Part shown: positions 27,285 through 35,345 of the stretch, piece after piece
Position numbering within the stretch: position 1 is the stretch's first letter
How the letters are laid out: each line of letters starts with the position of its first letter
Assembly: GCF_042676045.1 (NCBI RefSeq)
Contig: NZ_JBHTJV010000010.1
Coordinates: 145,207 to 209,206 of the forward strand
Origin: Pseudahrensia aquimaris
Lineage (GTDB): Bacteria > Pseudomonadota > Alphaproteobacteria > Rhizobiales > Rhizobiaceae
DNA length: 64,000 nucleotides
Direction: 5' to 3'
The notes under the pieces: model-generated
Told to the model about the DNA's origin: nothing
The model's input: the letters and a program-made list of their open reading frames with translations, nothing else
The model's database searches: none
Made by a program: the position numbers and the translations under genes

Positions 27285-27791
27285 CTATCCGCACCGATAG
27301 GCAAGGCGGTCGCCCGCTATGTCCGTCATCGCGTAGTCAACGCTCAGGTCGTTGGCGATGGCATCAAAATCGATATAACTTTCGAACGCTTTCGGCACTT
27401 CGCCGAACAGGCCTTCATCAACGAACTGCTCGGCCAGTTGCTTGAGGGTGTCGACCTCATAGATATCGACTTCGAGTGTCTCGATGTCGTCAGTGTCGGG
27501 ATTGAACCTGTAACCGCATTCACCGTTGGCGATGATAAAGCGGATTTTCTCGTGGTCTTCCCATTCGTCCACAAGGTCGAAGAACCGCACCAAATTGACT
27601 TGATTGAGTTGGAAAGCGTCGGCGAACGCGCAATCAATGCGTTCGCCGTCGATGAACTGGATTTCAAACTCCTCGACGGGGTCACCGTAATTGTTGCGGC
27701 ATTTGTCGGCTTTGGTTTTGTAATCCTCCGCGCTGTCGAAATAGAAACCGACTGCCGAAATGTCATAGGGTTGGGCATAGAGTCTGGTCAT
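27285..27791 (-). CDS. ardA: ArdA-family antirestriction protein
   Basis: A 168-residue, strongly acidic protein (many D and E) that matches the ArdA family. ArdA proteins mimic DNA and inhibit type I restriction enzymes when an element enters a new host. Visible features are the N-terminal RLYAQPYDISAVGFYFDSAE, the middle EEFEIQFIDGERIDCAFADA and the C-terminal VPKAFESYIDFDAIANDLSVDYAMTDI. It starts by ATGA overlap with the preceding small ORF. It is carried on the same island as a complete type I restriction operon, which raises the question of self-inhibition. Confidence 0.88.
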   Translation of the reverse strand: MTRLYAQPYDISAVGFYFDSAEDYKTKADKCRNNYGDPVEEFEIQFIDGERIDCAFADAFQLNQVNLVRFFDLVDEWEDHEKIRFIIANGECGYRFNPDTDDIETLEVDIYEVDTLKQLAEQFVDEGLFGEVPKAFESYIDFDAIANDLSVDYAMTDIAGDRLAYRCG

Positions 27792-27988
27792 CGTTTACTC
27801 GCTTTCTCAAGGTTCATTTCAAGCGAAGCCTCAAATACGAAACCCCGCGCCTGAACCTCTGCCCAGCGGCGAGCGTCCCAATCCGCGTAAAAAGGAAAGC
27901 CGCCATTCGAACGAAGTCGGATGGCGACTGTGAATTGGACGCTTGTACCGAAAGCAAAACGCCCCAAAGCCTCACCGCTTGCACACAA
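27788..27988 (-). CDS. small hypothetical protein coupled to ardA (66 aa)
   Basis: A 66-residue ORF ending in a TGA that overlaps the ardA ATG (ATGA). The middle looks protein-like (FTVAIRLRSNGGFPFYADWD, then RWAEVQARGFVFEASLEM). The start is uncertain: the first ATG lies inside a hairpin (arms CCGCTTG / CAAGCGG at 27975-27992), and a shorter product is possible. No family is recognised. Confidence 0.5.
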   Translation of the reverse strand: MCASGEALGRFAFGTSVQFTVAIRLRSNGGFPFYADWDARRWAEVQARGFVFEASLEMNLEKASKR

Positions 27989-28354
27989 GCGGCCTGGTCC
28001 GACAACACGGGAGCGTAGCCTTGGCTTCGCGAATGGAGCGGGCCGGAGGACTGAGGCTATTGGATCAGGTGTTTTGTGTCGGTGTAAGCTGGACAGGTAG
28101 GTTCCAAGCGCGTGCCCGACGCGCGAGAATTCTAAGTGCCGGCCTCGGCCGGCTCCGTCGATCTTCTGTCAGGGATTGTCACCCGAATGGGACGAGACGA
28201 ACTTGTTCGGCTCGGTGGAGCGAAGCGAAATAAAGCACGCCCGGACAGCAGAATCCAAATCTTCGATATGATAACGCAATAATTTGCGTTGAATATGATT
28301 GAGATGATTCTATCGTAGAATCTAAATTCTTTTGCCGAACGCTTTGGGGAAAAT
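27989..28354. other. gene-free region rich in inverted repeats
   Basis: About 365 bases between the divergent ardA group and the ROK gene. It holds several perfect inverted repeats: GCCGGCC/GGCCGGC (28138-28153, 2-base gap), AACGCAA/TTGCGTT (28273-28290, 4-base gap) and GATTCTA/TAGAATC (28306-28322, 3-base gap), plus the CCGCTTG hairpin at its left edge. The last two lie 30-80 bases before the ROK start and could be operators. A transfer-origin role for the GC-rich part is also possible. No gene was seen. Confidence 0.5.
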
Positions 28355-29407
28355 TTGGGACTGTCAGTAGCGGGGATCTATGTAACCGACAACTATGTGG
28401 ATGTCGCCGTCACGGAGTCGACCGCATTGGCGGGTGGAGACGCCGCCCCTTTTCATTTCAAAGAAATCAGGTTTCGTCAGTTTCCGGTGCGTGAATTCAT
28501 AGGTGGGAAAAAGAAGCAGGGAGTTGAGGTACTATTCCGTGAAATAGTTTCTTGGATTGATCGGACTGGAGCTGAATTGGCGTGCATCGGAGTGGGTTCG
28601 TTTGGCCCATTTGCATCTCTCGATCACACCATCCCTATCGAGGAGCAGATCAAAAAGGGTTACGGCACAATACAGAAAAGCGTTCACACTCTTTTGGAGG
28701 GATACAATCTTTGTGACCTCATAACGAACGGGTATTGGGAGCTGCACAAGGCACCGCCGAAAATTGTTGTTCAAACGGACGTGAGTGTGGCGGCGCTAGG
28801 AGAACTCTATCAGAGATATGTCCAAGATGGGCATTGGGTGGATAGTGGCAGAGATAGAGTCGTCGCATTCTTAAAAATAAGCGTAGGGATTGGAGGAAGC
28901 GTAGTCTTCGGTGAGAGGTTATGGGCAGGTCAGCATCACACGGAGATGGGCCATATCCGTGTTGCCAGATGGGAAAGCAACGATCCAAAGGTTTTTAGAC
29001 GCGAACTCTCCGAAAACGGAACGTGTCAATTTCACGGCGACTGCCTCGAGGGATTGGCGTCGGTTGCGAGCTTTCAACGACGTTGGTCTCGCGACTTCTA
29101 CGATCTTGAAAGGCAGCCTGATCATCCTGCATTTGACAGGCAGGCATTTTATGTCGCGCAATTCTGCATTGCCGTCACCTATCTGTTTTCCCCGGCAAAG
29201 ATTGTTTTAGGCGGGCGCATCATGAATGTCCCTGGGCTACTTGAAAAAGTCAGGCGACAGTTTATAAACCTGCATGGAGTTGACGCGCCACCGCATTATG
29301 AGCAGCTTGACGATGTCGAAAGCTACATCGCCATTTATTCGCCGCGCATCGATGGTTGCGGTAGTGGTATCTTGGGCGCGCTTGGCTTCGCGGCAATGAG
29401 CGTTTAA
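28355..29407 (+). CDS. ROK-family protein (sugar kinase-like)
   Basis: A 350-residue protein of the ROK family, close to glucokinase/fructokinase-type kinases. An N-terminal segment (LSVAGIYVTDNYVDVAVTES) corresponds to the phosphate-binding fold. KISVGIGGSVVFGERLWAGQHHTEMGHIRV carries the ROK signature and catalytic region, and CQFHGDCLEG is a reduced zinc-binding motif. The GxGG region is present as FLKISVGIGGS. The only start is TTG at 28355, with GGGGA just upstream; an in-frame stop at 28316 rules out a longer form. It lies in the mobile island as apparent cargo. A true kinase or a sugar-sensing protein are both possible. Confidence 0.8.
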   Translation: MGLSVAGIYVTDNYVDVAVTESTALAGGDAAPFHFKEIRFRQFPVREFIGGKKKQGVEVLFREIVSWIDRTGAELACIGVGSFGPFASLDHTIPIEEQIKKGYGTIQKSVHTLLEGYNLCDLITNGYWELHKAPPKIVVQTDVSVAALGELYQRYVQDGHWVDSGRDRVVAFLKISVGIGGSVVFGERLWAGQHHTEMGHIRVARWESNDPKVFRRELSENGTCQFHGDCLEGLASVASFQRRWSRDFYDLERQPDHPAFDRQAFYVAQFCIAVTYLFSPAKIVLGGRIMNVPGLLEKVRRQFINLHGVDAPPHYEQLDDVESYIAIYSPRIDGCGSGILGALGFAAMSV

Positions 29408-29428
29408 AGCAACATCAGATAGGAACAT

Positions 29429-29455
29429 GATAAAATATATTGTATATATTTTATC
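29429..29455. promoter_or_regulatory. 27-bp AT-rich palindrome before an unknown gene
   Basis: Perfect 11-bp arms GATAAAATATA / TATATTTTATC around a 5-base centre (TTGTA). It ends 11 bases before the ATG at 29467. The low GC content argues against a terminator and for an operator or a nucleoid-protein site. Confidence 0.65.
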
Positions 29456-29466
29456 TATACCATAAT

Positions 29467-29964
29467 ATGGCAAAAGAAGGAGAAAATAACCAGCAGCATG
29501 TTGGTGAATATTTAAGAGATTTGGAATTAAAAGTTGATTTTAGAAAATATAATCGCGTTGGCGACGTCCCTGAATTCTTGGAATATGCAGAATACTACAG
29601 TTGGAAAAATCGAGTAGAACGGGGATTTAAAAAGCGAGAAGATTTTTTTCATTTCTTGAAAGATCGATACGAACGCTGGATCAACGCCGCTAAACAGCAA
29701 GGCGTCGTTTTAACGCAAGCCGATCTAAAGGCCGCTGACAAAGCAGCTTGGGAGCGACTGCAACAGGACATTCGTCGCTACAAGCTTTCCCACCCGGAAA
29801 TCATGGAAGGAAAAATGCCCAATGGGTTGTACCTTCCAAATTTGAAGGTCGCCCGTCTTCACGCGCTGGATCCAAAGGATAGAGAGCGTCTAGAAGAATC
29901 CCGTCGATTGACACGCGAGGCCAAAGCGCTTGAACGCAGCTTGTCGTCGCCAAAACCATCGTAG
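29467..29964 (+). CDS. hypothetical protein, highly charged (165 aa)
   Basis: A 165-residue ORF starting MAKEGENNQQHVGEYLRDLE. It is rich in aromatic and charged residues (EYAEYYSWKNRVERGFKKRE, FFHFLKDRYERWINAAKQQG) and mostly helical. The 5' half is unusually AT-rich for the island, a sign of separate transfer. The ATG at 29467 lacks a clear ribosome site; a longer start at 29440 would sit inside the palindrome. No family is recognised. The palindrome immediately upstream suggests tight regulation. Confidence 0.6.
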   Translation: MAKEGENNQQHVGEYLRDLELKVDFRKYNRVGDVPEFLEYAEYYSWKNRVERGFKKREDFFHFLKDRYERWINAAKQQGVVLTQADLKAADKAAWERLQQDIRRYKLSHPEIMEGKMPNGLYLPNLKVARLHALDPKDRERLEESRRLTREAKALERSLSSPKPS

Positions 29965-30110
29965 GTAAATTTATCAACTGTCGGCAGTTGACAAAGTCAT
30001 CCAGAAATTATAAATAGCATTCGAGCATTCCATCCGGATGCGTCTGCTCTCTGTTTTTCCCGCCAATTTCCCCAACGGTGAAACTGGCCAAGTCAGAGAG
30101 GTGGACAGCC

Positions 30111-30377
30111 ATGTCCGCACTTACCCAAAAGGCGACGCTCGATATCAAGGATGCCTCCACCGACGACCTGCAAGCAAATTTAGTTTCTGACGAGCAGGTT
30201 TCCGCCACCAACAAAAAACCTGGCAAACCCGCAACTGAAAGTCAGCCAGTTTTCGGCTGCTACCACGGTGTATGCCTGAATTGCTGCGAACATCCCTGCG
30301 CCACGCAGGATCGGGCTTACGAAATCGCGCTCGCGTACGTGCGTAATAATAATGTGTCCGGGGAGCGCGCAAAATGA
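30111..30377 (+). CDS. small Cys-rich protein (88 aa)
   Basis: An 88-residue ORF starting MSALTQKATLDIKDASTDD. Its C-terminal half carries a Cys/His cluster, CYHGVCLNCCEHPCATQD, likely a small zinc site. The start at 30111 follows a GAGAGGTGG ribosome site; a GTG at 30078 is an alternative. It overlaps the SprT-like gene by ATGA at 30374 and opens the run of coupled genes that leads to the coupling protein. Its role is unknown. Confidence 0.6.
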   Translation: MSALTQKATLDIKDASTDDLQANLVSDEQVSATNKKPGKPATESQPVFGCYHGVCLNCCEHPCATQDRAYEIALAYVRNNNVSGERAK

Positions 30378-31198
30378 GCGCGTACCAATCGGGGCATTTG
30401 GCACATCGCAAGCGGCCACTTGTCACCAACTCCCACAATACGTTGGTCGTGAATTCAATCGTACGATCGAACTCGTCAGACAATGAAACGTCTTTGCCCC
30501 CGACGTTAGAAGCAGGGGCAGAGCTGCAATACGCGTACGACTATTTCAACGCACAACTGTTCGTCGGAAAGCTTCCGCAGTGCCTCATCACCTATACGCG
30601 GAAAAAGAACGTCCTAGGTCATTTCTGGCCTGACCGCTTTCAGCGCGTCGGCGGTGAGCTCTGGCCGGAGCTGGCTTTAAACCCGAGCTACCTCGCGGTT
30701 CGCGAAGATAGGGACTCACTTTCCACTCTTGTTCACGAACAGGCGCATGTCGCGCGCCATTTTTTTGGTCCGCCCAATCGGAGCGGCGGTCGTGGAGGCA
30801 GTGGCTACCACGACCAGCCCTGGGTCGAAATCATGGAACAAGTTGGGCTGATACCCTCCAATACCGGAGCGCCCGGCGGCAAGAAAACCGGGTACCAGAT
30901 GACCCACTACATCAAGCCAGGTGGGCTCTTCGACATCGAGTGTCAGAGACTTCTCGACGCAGGATTTTCCATCAACTGGCGCGACAGCATTTTCAAACAT
31001 GAGATGGACGCGCCAGCCGGAAATCCCAGTGGCAGCGATCCTATCCCGAAGAAAAAAGATCGGATCAAATTCACCTGCTTGGGCTGCGGGCTCAACGCAT
31101 GGGCGAAACCGTCCGCTCTTTTGACCTGCACGCTCTGCGAATTTTCCATGAGCGCGGCAACATCCCCGCCAGCAACATCTGCTTCGATCAACACATGA
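30374..31198 (+). CDS. SprT-like zinc metallopeptidase-domain protein
   Basis: A 274-residue protein with a SprT-like domain: AYDYFNAQLFVGKLPQCLITY, the zinc motif STLVHEQAHVARHFFG (HExxH, about residue 120) and YHDQPWVEIMEQVGLIP. A C-terminal zinc ribbon follows (FTCLGCGLNAWAKPSALLTCTLC). SprT/Spartan-type proteases cleave protein-DNA crosslinks. On a mobilizable element this could remove relaxase or other proteins bound to transferred DNA, but that is inference. ATGA overlaps exist at both ends. Confidence 0.85.
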   Translation: MSAYQSGHLAHRKRPLVTNSHNTLVVNSIVRSNSSDNETSLPPTLEAGAELQYAYDYFNAQLFVGKLPQCLITYTRKKNVLGHFWPDRFQRVGGELWPELALNPSYLAVREDRDSLSTLVHEQAHVARHFFGPPNRSGGRGGSGYHDQPWVEIMEQVGLIPSNTGAPGGKKTGYQMTHYIKPGGLFDIECQRLLDAGFSINWRDSIFKHEMDAPAGNPSGSDPIPKKKDRIKFTCLGCGLNAWAKPSALLTCTLCEFSMSAATSPPATSASINT

Positions 31199-32448
31199 AG
31201 AAAGTCATTCCGATGAAAAAAAACAACGACCCCAAAACGGCACCTCGTCAGCTGCCAAAAAAGAAGTATCCGGAACTCGATCGATGGGCTGTGCCGGTTC
31301 TGTCTCTCGTTTCCGGTGCGCTACTGGGTGTTGCCACACCAAACCTGATTGATGCTGAAGGCATCAGCGGCATTGTGAAGGTTGGATTGTTAGCTGGCGG
31401 TGCAAGCATTTCGGCTTTCTGTGTCAATCGTATTGCGATCGACAAGGGTACCGATCTTGCTTCGCGCGGTTACGTGACCGCCGGTGCTGCGAGCCTTTTC
31501 TCCGTTCTGTTCGTCGGCGCAGGTCTGTTCACCAGCACACTGGCGGGATTGACGCTGCCAAAAGTTGAAAAATTACGGCTCGCAGAACACGCACAATCCT
31601 ACGTGCTTTATATTGGGGAACGGAATACGGAAGCTGCCAAAGCGGGACGAACGCTGCCAGTTGTGCGCGCTATCAATCGCGAATTGCCGGCAAAAGCAGC
31701 GTGCGAGATCAAAATATCCTGTGTTTCCGGTCGAGGTAACGGTGGCTATGGCACCGTCGCACGGGTGCTCGAAGAGATGGCAGGGCGTGCGGGCAACGTA
31801 GCCGAGCAAGTGGAAACCGGTGAGCTGACGCGTCAGGCAAAGCTAAAATCCCTAAACGCATTGGTTGGGGAATACCAAGAAGTTCTCGACAGGGAGGACT
31901 CGAGCCTCAAGGAGAAGCGCGTCAAACTTCAACGGATCGATGCGCAGATCGTCCAAACCGTCAGCGAGCTCGACGAAGCGATTCCGGTTTCGTTTCTGCG
32001 TTCATATGCGGAAGAGCTGTCTGCCGGTTTCGTGATTGCCAACAATTCGGGTGCGACGACCCGCCTTAATGCGCTGCTCGGTAAACACGGCCAAAGCCTA
32101 AAGACTGTCCTGGAGACATTGGAGCCACGTGTCACGCCGCGCCCTGTCTTCCCTCGTGAGGCCGGCGTGTCTGACACGCTTGCCTACATCGGCCATTTCA
32201 TTCCGATCGCGATGCTGACGGCGGTTGTCGAAGTGATTTTCCCAGTCTGCTTGTGGATATACACCTTGGTGTCTCTGCTGTGGGGTCACCATGTAGCCGT
32301 CCCTGATCGCCGTGTTGAAGATGGCGACAGTGCTAAGCCCAACGGCAAAGCTTCGAATTTCGACCAGTCTGAAGAGTATCTGGCCGCCCAAGCGCGCGCG
32401 GTCAAAACCCGTCGGTCCAACCGTCATCGCCAGCGGGAGGATGCATGA
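31195..32448 (+). CDS. membrane protein of the mobilization operon (417 aa)
   Basis: A 417-residue protein starting MKKVIPMKKNNDPKTAPRQL by ATGA overlap with the SprT-like gene. Membrane spans are likely near residues 25-45, 55-75 and 85-115 (AGAASLFSVLFVGAGLFTST) and again near 350-385 (IPIAMLTAVVEVIFPVCLWI). A soluble coiled region lies between them (residues about 210-290). The C-terminus is basic (KTRRSNRHRQREDA). No named family is recognised. Its position just before the coupling protein cluster suggests a role in conjugative mobilization at the inner membrane. Confidence 0.7.
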   Translation: MKKVIPMKKNNDPKTAPRQLPKKKYPELDRWAVPVLSLVSGALLGVATPNLIDAEGISGIVKVGLLAGGASISAFCVNRIAIDKGTDLASRGYVTAGAASLFSVLFVGAGLFTSTLAGLTLPKVEKLRLAEHAQSYVLYIGERNTEAAKAGRTLPVVRAINRELPAKAACEIKISCVSGRGNGGYGTVARVLEEMAGRAGNVAEQVETGELTRQAKLKSLNALVGEYQEVLDREDSSLKEKRVKLQRIDAQIVQTVSELDEAIPVSFLRSYAEELSAGFVIANNSGATTRLNALLGKHGQSLKTVLETLEPRVTPRPVFPREAGVSDTLAYIGHFIPIAMLTAVVEVIFPVCLWIYTLVSLLWGHHVAVPDRRVEDGDSAKPNGKASNFDQSEEYLAAQARAVKTRRSNRHRQREDA

Positions 32449-32993
32449 TGGCAATCGAACTTGCTTCACCTGCCTTACGCGGCGGTGTCGTAATCGCCTT
32501 CGGCCTCTACGTCGCTGCTTCGTACGTCGTGACGGGTCAAGTGGTCGGTGATCGCATGGCGCAAAAGCTGGATTGGCAAAACCAGTGCCAGCTTCATCTG
32601 GCAGCCAGCATCATCGAAGAGAGTGAGTCCAATTCATCGATGATGCCGAAAATGGATTGCGGCACGCTGTCGATTTTCGTTCCGAACGGCGCCGAGTTCT
32701 GTGCCCGCCACGGCGATACGATTGAAACGCTGACAGGGCTGAAGGCTTTGCGCCAGCAGCAACAGGCGCTTGAAGCGCGCAATCGCCGCGCACGCGAACG
32801 TGCGGTTGCACAGACCTCATCGCGCTGTACTTGCGCCGTTTCTCTCACTCTGGAAAAGCATCGTTTGCCTCTGGCGATCCATGCCGGCAGTGCGCGGCTA
32901 ATCACGCCCGCTCCGGTCAAGAACCTCGGCAGCGAACTATCGACGTCTCTGCGCGCGCCGCTTTGCGCGGCCGATTCCGGGAGAACGGGCTGA
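32445..32993 (+). CDS. hypothetical single-span membrane protein (182 aa)
   Basis: A 182-residue ORF with an N-terminal membrane span (GGVVIAFGLYVAASYVVTG), a Cys-containing extracytoplasmic segment (NQCQLHLAAS, KMDCGTLSIF, EFCARHGD) and a helical Arg/Gln/Ala-rich segment. It overlaps the previous gene by ATGA (ATGATG start at 32445, alternative ATG 32448) and ends in TGATG with the next gene. No family is recognised. Confidence 0.6.
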   Translation: MMAIELASPALRGGVVIAFGLYVAASYVVTGQVVGDRMAQKLDWQNQCQLHLAASIIEESESNSSMMPKMDCGTLSIFVPNGAEFCARHGDTIETLTGLKALRQQQQALEARNRRARERAVAQTSSRCTCAVSLTLEKHRLPLAIHAGSARLITPAPVKNLGSELSTSLRAPLCAADSGRTG

Positions 32994-33367
32994 TGGTTAT
33001 TGGAAGTATCCACGTCAGCGGCGACTACATCGAGACACATCGCAATTCCTACCGTATTCGCGACATCACAGCCGCATCGCGCAGCCGGCCGTTCCTGGGA
33101 GCGTCTGTCATTGTGGCGGCCGGTTTGTCGGCATTCGGCCTGTCCTTTGCCGATCTGCTTTATCTGCACGAGCTGGTCGCGCTGTTCGGGCTTGCCGCAT
33201 CCTCTCTCGGTGTCGGCCTGTATCTTGGTCAATTGAAACTCCTATCACGCGACCTTCGCGGGTCCGACATCGCCTGCGTCATCTGGGGCAGTTACGGGCA
33301 CCTGGACTTGATCAGGAGACAGATCGTCATGGCAATGGCTCGTGGCGGTGCGGAGGTAACGGAATGA
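32993..33367 (+). CDS. hypothetical two-span membrane protein (124 aa)
   Basis: A 124-residue protein: a short N-terminal beta segment (MVIGSIHVSGDYIETHRNSY, then RIRDIT), two membrane spans (FLGASVIVAAGLSAFGLSF and ELVALFGLAASSLGVGLYLG) and a soluble tail. The layout recalls DUF6232-type proteins, but the match is not certain. The start at 32993 shares a base with the previous stop. The reading frame also extends upstream inside the previous gene, which is probably a shadow. Confidence 0.62.
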   Translation: MVIGSIHVSGDYIETHRNSYRIRDITAASRSRPFLGASVIVAAGLSAFGLSFADLLYLHELVALFGLAASSLGVGLYLGQLKLLSRDLRGSDIACVIWGSYGHLDLIRRQIVMAMARGGAEVTE

Positions 33368-33684
33368 GACTGTTCCAGTCTTCCATAGGCAACGGCACCA
33401 GCTCTGTCATCGGCATCAACGCGAAACTGCTCTACGCCGCGCTTCTTGCCATCGCCGCTTATTACATCTGGCCACCTTCCGCCGAATGGTGGGGTTTCGG
33501 CTTCATTTCCGTCTGCTTTGCACTCTCGGCTCTGGGTTTGTTGGTCGATGCCATCAAATCAGCTGTAAAGCTCTACGGACGCGAGCGCGTCATCGCCGAC
33601 ATCACCGACGGCGCCAAACAGCCCCAATCTTCCCGACTTGCATCGGAAGCCGATCTCGACCGCATCGAGGCGCTTCATGACTAA
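33364..33684 (+). CDS. hypothetical two-span membrane protein (106 aa)
   Basis: A 106-residue protein with two predicted spans (KLLYAALLAIAAYYIWP and FGFISVCFALSALGLLVDAI) and a charged C-terminus. It overlaps the preceding gene by ATGA, and its end overlaps the coupling-protein start by 8 bases. In conjugative systems small membrane proteins often assist the coupling protein, so it is a candidate partner. No family is recognised. Confidence 0.65.
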   Translation: MRLFQSSIGNGTSSVIGINAKLLYAALLAIAAYYIWPPSAEWWGFGFISVCFALSALGLLVDAIKSAVKLYGRERVIADITDGAKQPQSSRLASEADLDRIEALHD

Positions 33685-35083
33685 GATGCAAAACGGTAAG
33701 ACAGTCGGGCGCATTCTCGGCCGCTTTCCAAGCGGAAAGATCATCCGCGACCCGCATCCCAACACGTCCTCTATGATCTATGGGGCAACCGGATCGGCCA
33801 AGACGACTTCTGTTCTCGTCCCGGCGGTTCAATCCCTGCTCGCCGATACAGCTCTGGCTCTCATCATCAATGACGTGAAGGATGGTGAGGTCGCCGCCCA
33901 GATCGGCTCCATGTGCCGCAAATACGGACGCAAGTTCGGAGTGCTGGATGATTTCCATGTGCTGGGCGCGGATTATCCATACCGCTATTCGCTCAATCCC
34001 TTTGGCGCTGTTGTTTCGACGCGCAAGGAATATCCCCGCGACCAGCTCTTTGCCAATGACACGGCCTGCCACGCATTGATCGAGGAGCCGAGTGAACCCG
34101 ACAAGAACAAATACTTCAGGGATACGCCCCGCGAGGAAATGGATCTGGGAATCCGCATTCTCCTCGATAACCGGCCCGATCTGGCAACGCCGGGCGGGCT
34201 CTGCGCAATGATGGGCGATCCGCATGTCTGGAAAAGTGCCGTCGATATCGCTGCAGAGGAAGGCGATGCCGCTCTGCAATCACGAGCGCGGCAATCCATG
34301 GATATGCGCGACAGCGATCCCGAACACTATTTTCAGCATTTGCGCGCCGCCTTAACAGCCCTGCGAATCTATGAGCCGGGCTCTGCCCTTCATGAAGCGG
34401 GCTTCGATACAGAACTTACCCATCAGCAGATTATCGATGAAGGCTGGGTGTTCTGTCTTGTCCAACCGCAGCGTCACACCGCTCGGCTAGGCGCGCATTT
34501 TGCGTTGCACATCCAGTCTTTCATGCATGCGCAGATGTCCGGCAAGTCTGGCCGCGCACTCTACCTTTTGGATGAGCTGTGCAACGCGCCCCTCAAGTCG
34601 GCGGTCGATGCCGTTACCATTTTAAGAGGCTATCGGGGAGCATCGCTCTACATCGCGCAGTCTCGAGCCGATGTGGAACGAAAATATGGCGCGCGCGAAT
34701 GCACGATCCTGGAAGACAACTGCCCGACCAAACAATGGTTGTCTTTCACCAACTATGATGACGCCGAGCGTGTGTCCCGTGCCATTGGCGAGGAAACATC
34801 CATCAATCCGTCGGTCGGCGTCAGTTCCGACAAGGTGGATTTCTCCGGCAATATCGGCCTCGGCAAGGAGCGTATCTTCTCCGCCGATGCTCTTATGAAT
34901 CTCCCTCCGAATGAGCAGATTATCTATCTGCGCGGCATTGGCTGGGTGCATTGCGAGAAATTCTTTCAGAACCAGGCCGCACCTTATTGTCATGACCTGG
35001 ACGCCAATCCCTACGAAGGCGGGCGGTTGGAGCCGGACCCGCTTATCACACTGCCGACCCCGGGTATTCGGAGGGCGTCATGA
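33677..35083 (+). CDS. VirD4/TraG-like type IV secretion coupling ATPase
   Basis: A 468-residue coupling protein that would link the relaxase-DNA complex to a type IV secretion channel. Walker A is YGATGSAKTTS (about residue 35), Walker B ALYLLDELCNAP (about 293), and TraG/TraD motifs include YIAQSRADVERKYG and WLSFTNYDDAERVSRAIG. The N-terminal membrane anchor normal for VirD4 is absent, so the preceding small membrane proteins may supply it in trans. No mating-pore genes occur in the window, so transfer would need a helper system. The start at 33677 lies within the end of the previous gene. Confidence 0.87.
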   Translation: MTKMQNGKTVGRILGRFPSGKIIRDPHPNTSSMIYGATGSAKTTSVLVPAVQSLLADTALALIINDVKDGEVAAQIGSMCRKYGRKFGVLDDFHVLGADYPYRYSLNPFGAVVSTRKEYPRDQLFANDTACHALIEEPSEPDKNKYFRDTPREEMDLGIRILLDNRPDLATPGGLCAMMGDPHVWKSAVDIAAEEGDAALQSRARQSMDMRDSDPEHYFQHLRAALTALRIYEPGSALHEAGFDTELTHQQIIDEGWVFCLVQPQRHTARLGAHFALHIQSFMHAQMSGKSGRALYLLDELCNAPLKSAVDAVTILRGYRGASLYIAQSRADVERKYGARECTILEDNCPTKQWLSFTNYDDAERVSRAIGEETSINPSVGVSSDKVDFSGNIGLGKERIFSADALMNLPPNEQIIYLRGIGWVHCEKFFQNQAAPYCHDLDANPYEGGRLEPDPLITLPTPGIRRAS

Positions 35084-35343
35084 GACCACGCCTTATCCGT
35101 CCGTCCTATTTTGCATGGATCATTTTGCTGGCCGGCTTATGGCTCGCTTATTCGATACTCGGCCTGCCGCATGTTATTTGGGCCTATCGGTATCTCGATC
35201 ACGGTCAGGGTGCCGATCCGTTTGTCAATCGCTATTACACGAGCTGCACATTCGTCGGCCCCTATGGCGTGTTCACGCGCGATGCTGTTGCGGGTGAATG
35301 CGGATGGTTTGCCTTCTTCAAGAGTGAGGGAGGCGACCGATGA
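35080..35343 (+). CDS. small membrane protein (87 aa)
   Basis: An 87-residue ORF with one N-terminal span (YFAWIILLAGLWLAYSILG) and a periplasmic part with two Cys (YTSCTFVGPYGVFTRD, VAGECGWFAFF), possibly a disulfide. It overlaps the coupling-protein stop by ATGA. Its role is unknown; it is probably part of the mobilization operon. Confidence 0.6.
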   Translation: MRPRLIRPSYFAWIILLAGLWLAYSILGLPHVIWAYRYLDHGQGADPFVNRYYTSCTFVGPYGVFTRDAVAGECGWFAFFKSEGGDR

Positions 35344-35345
35344 AC

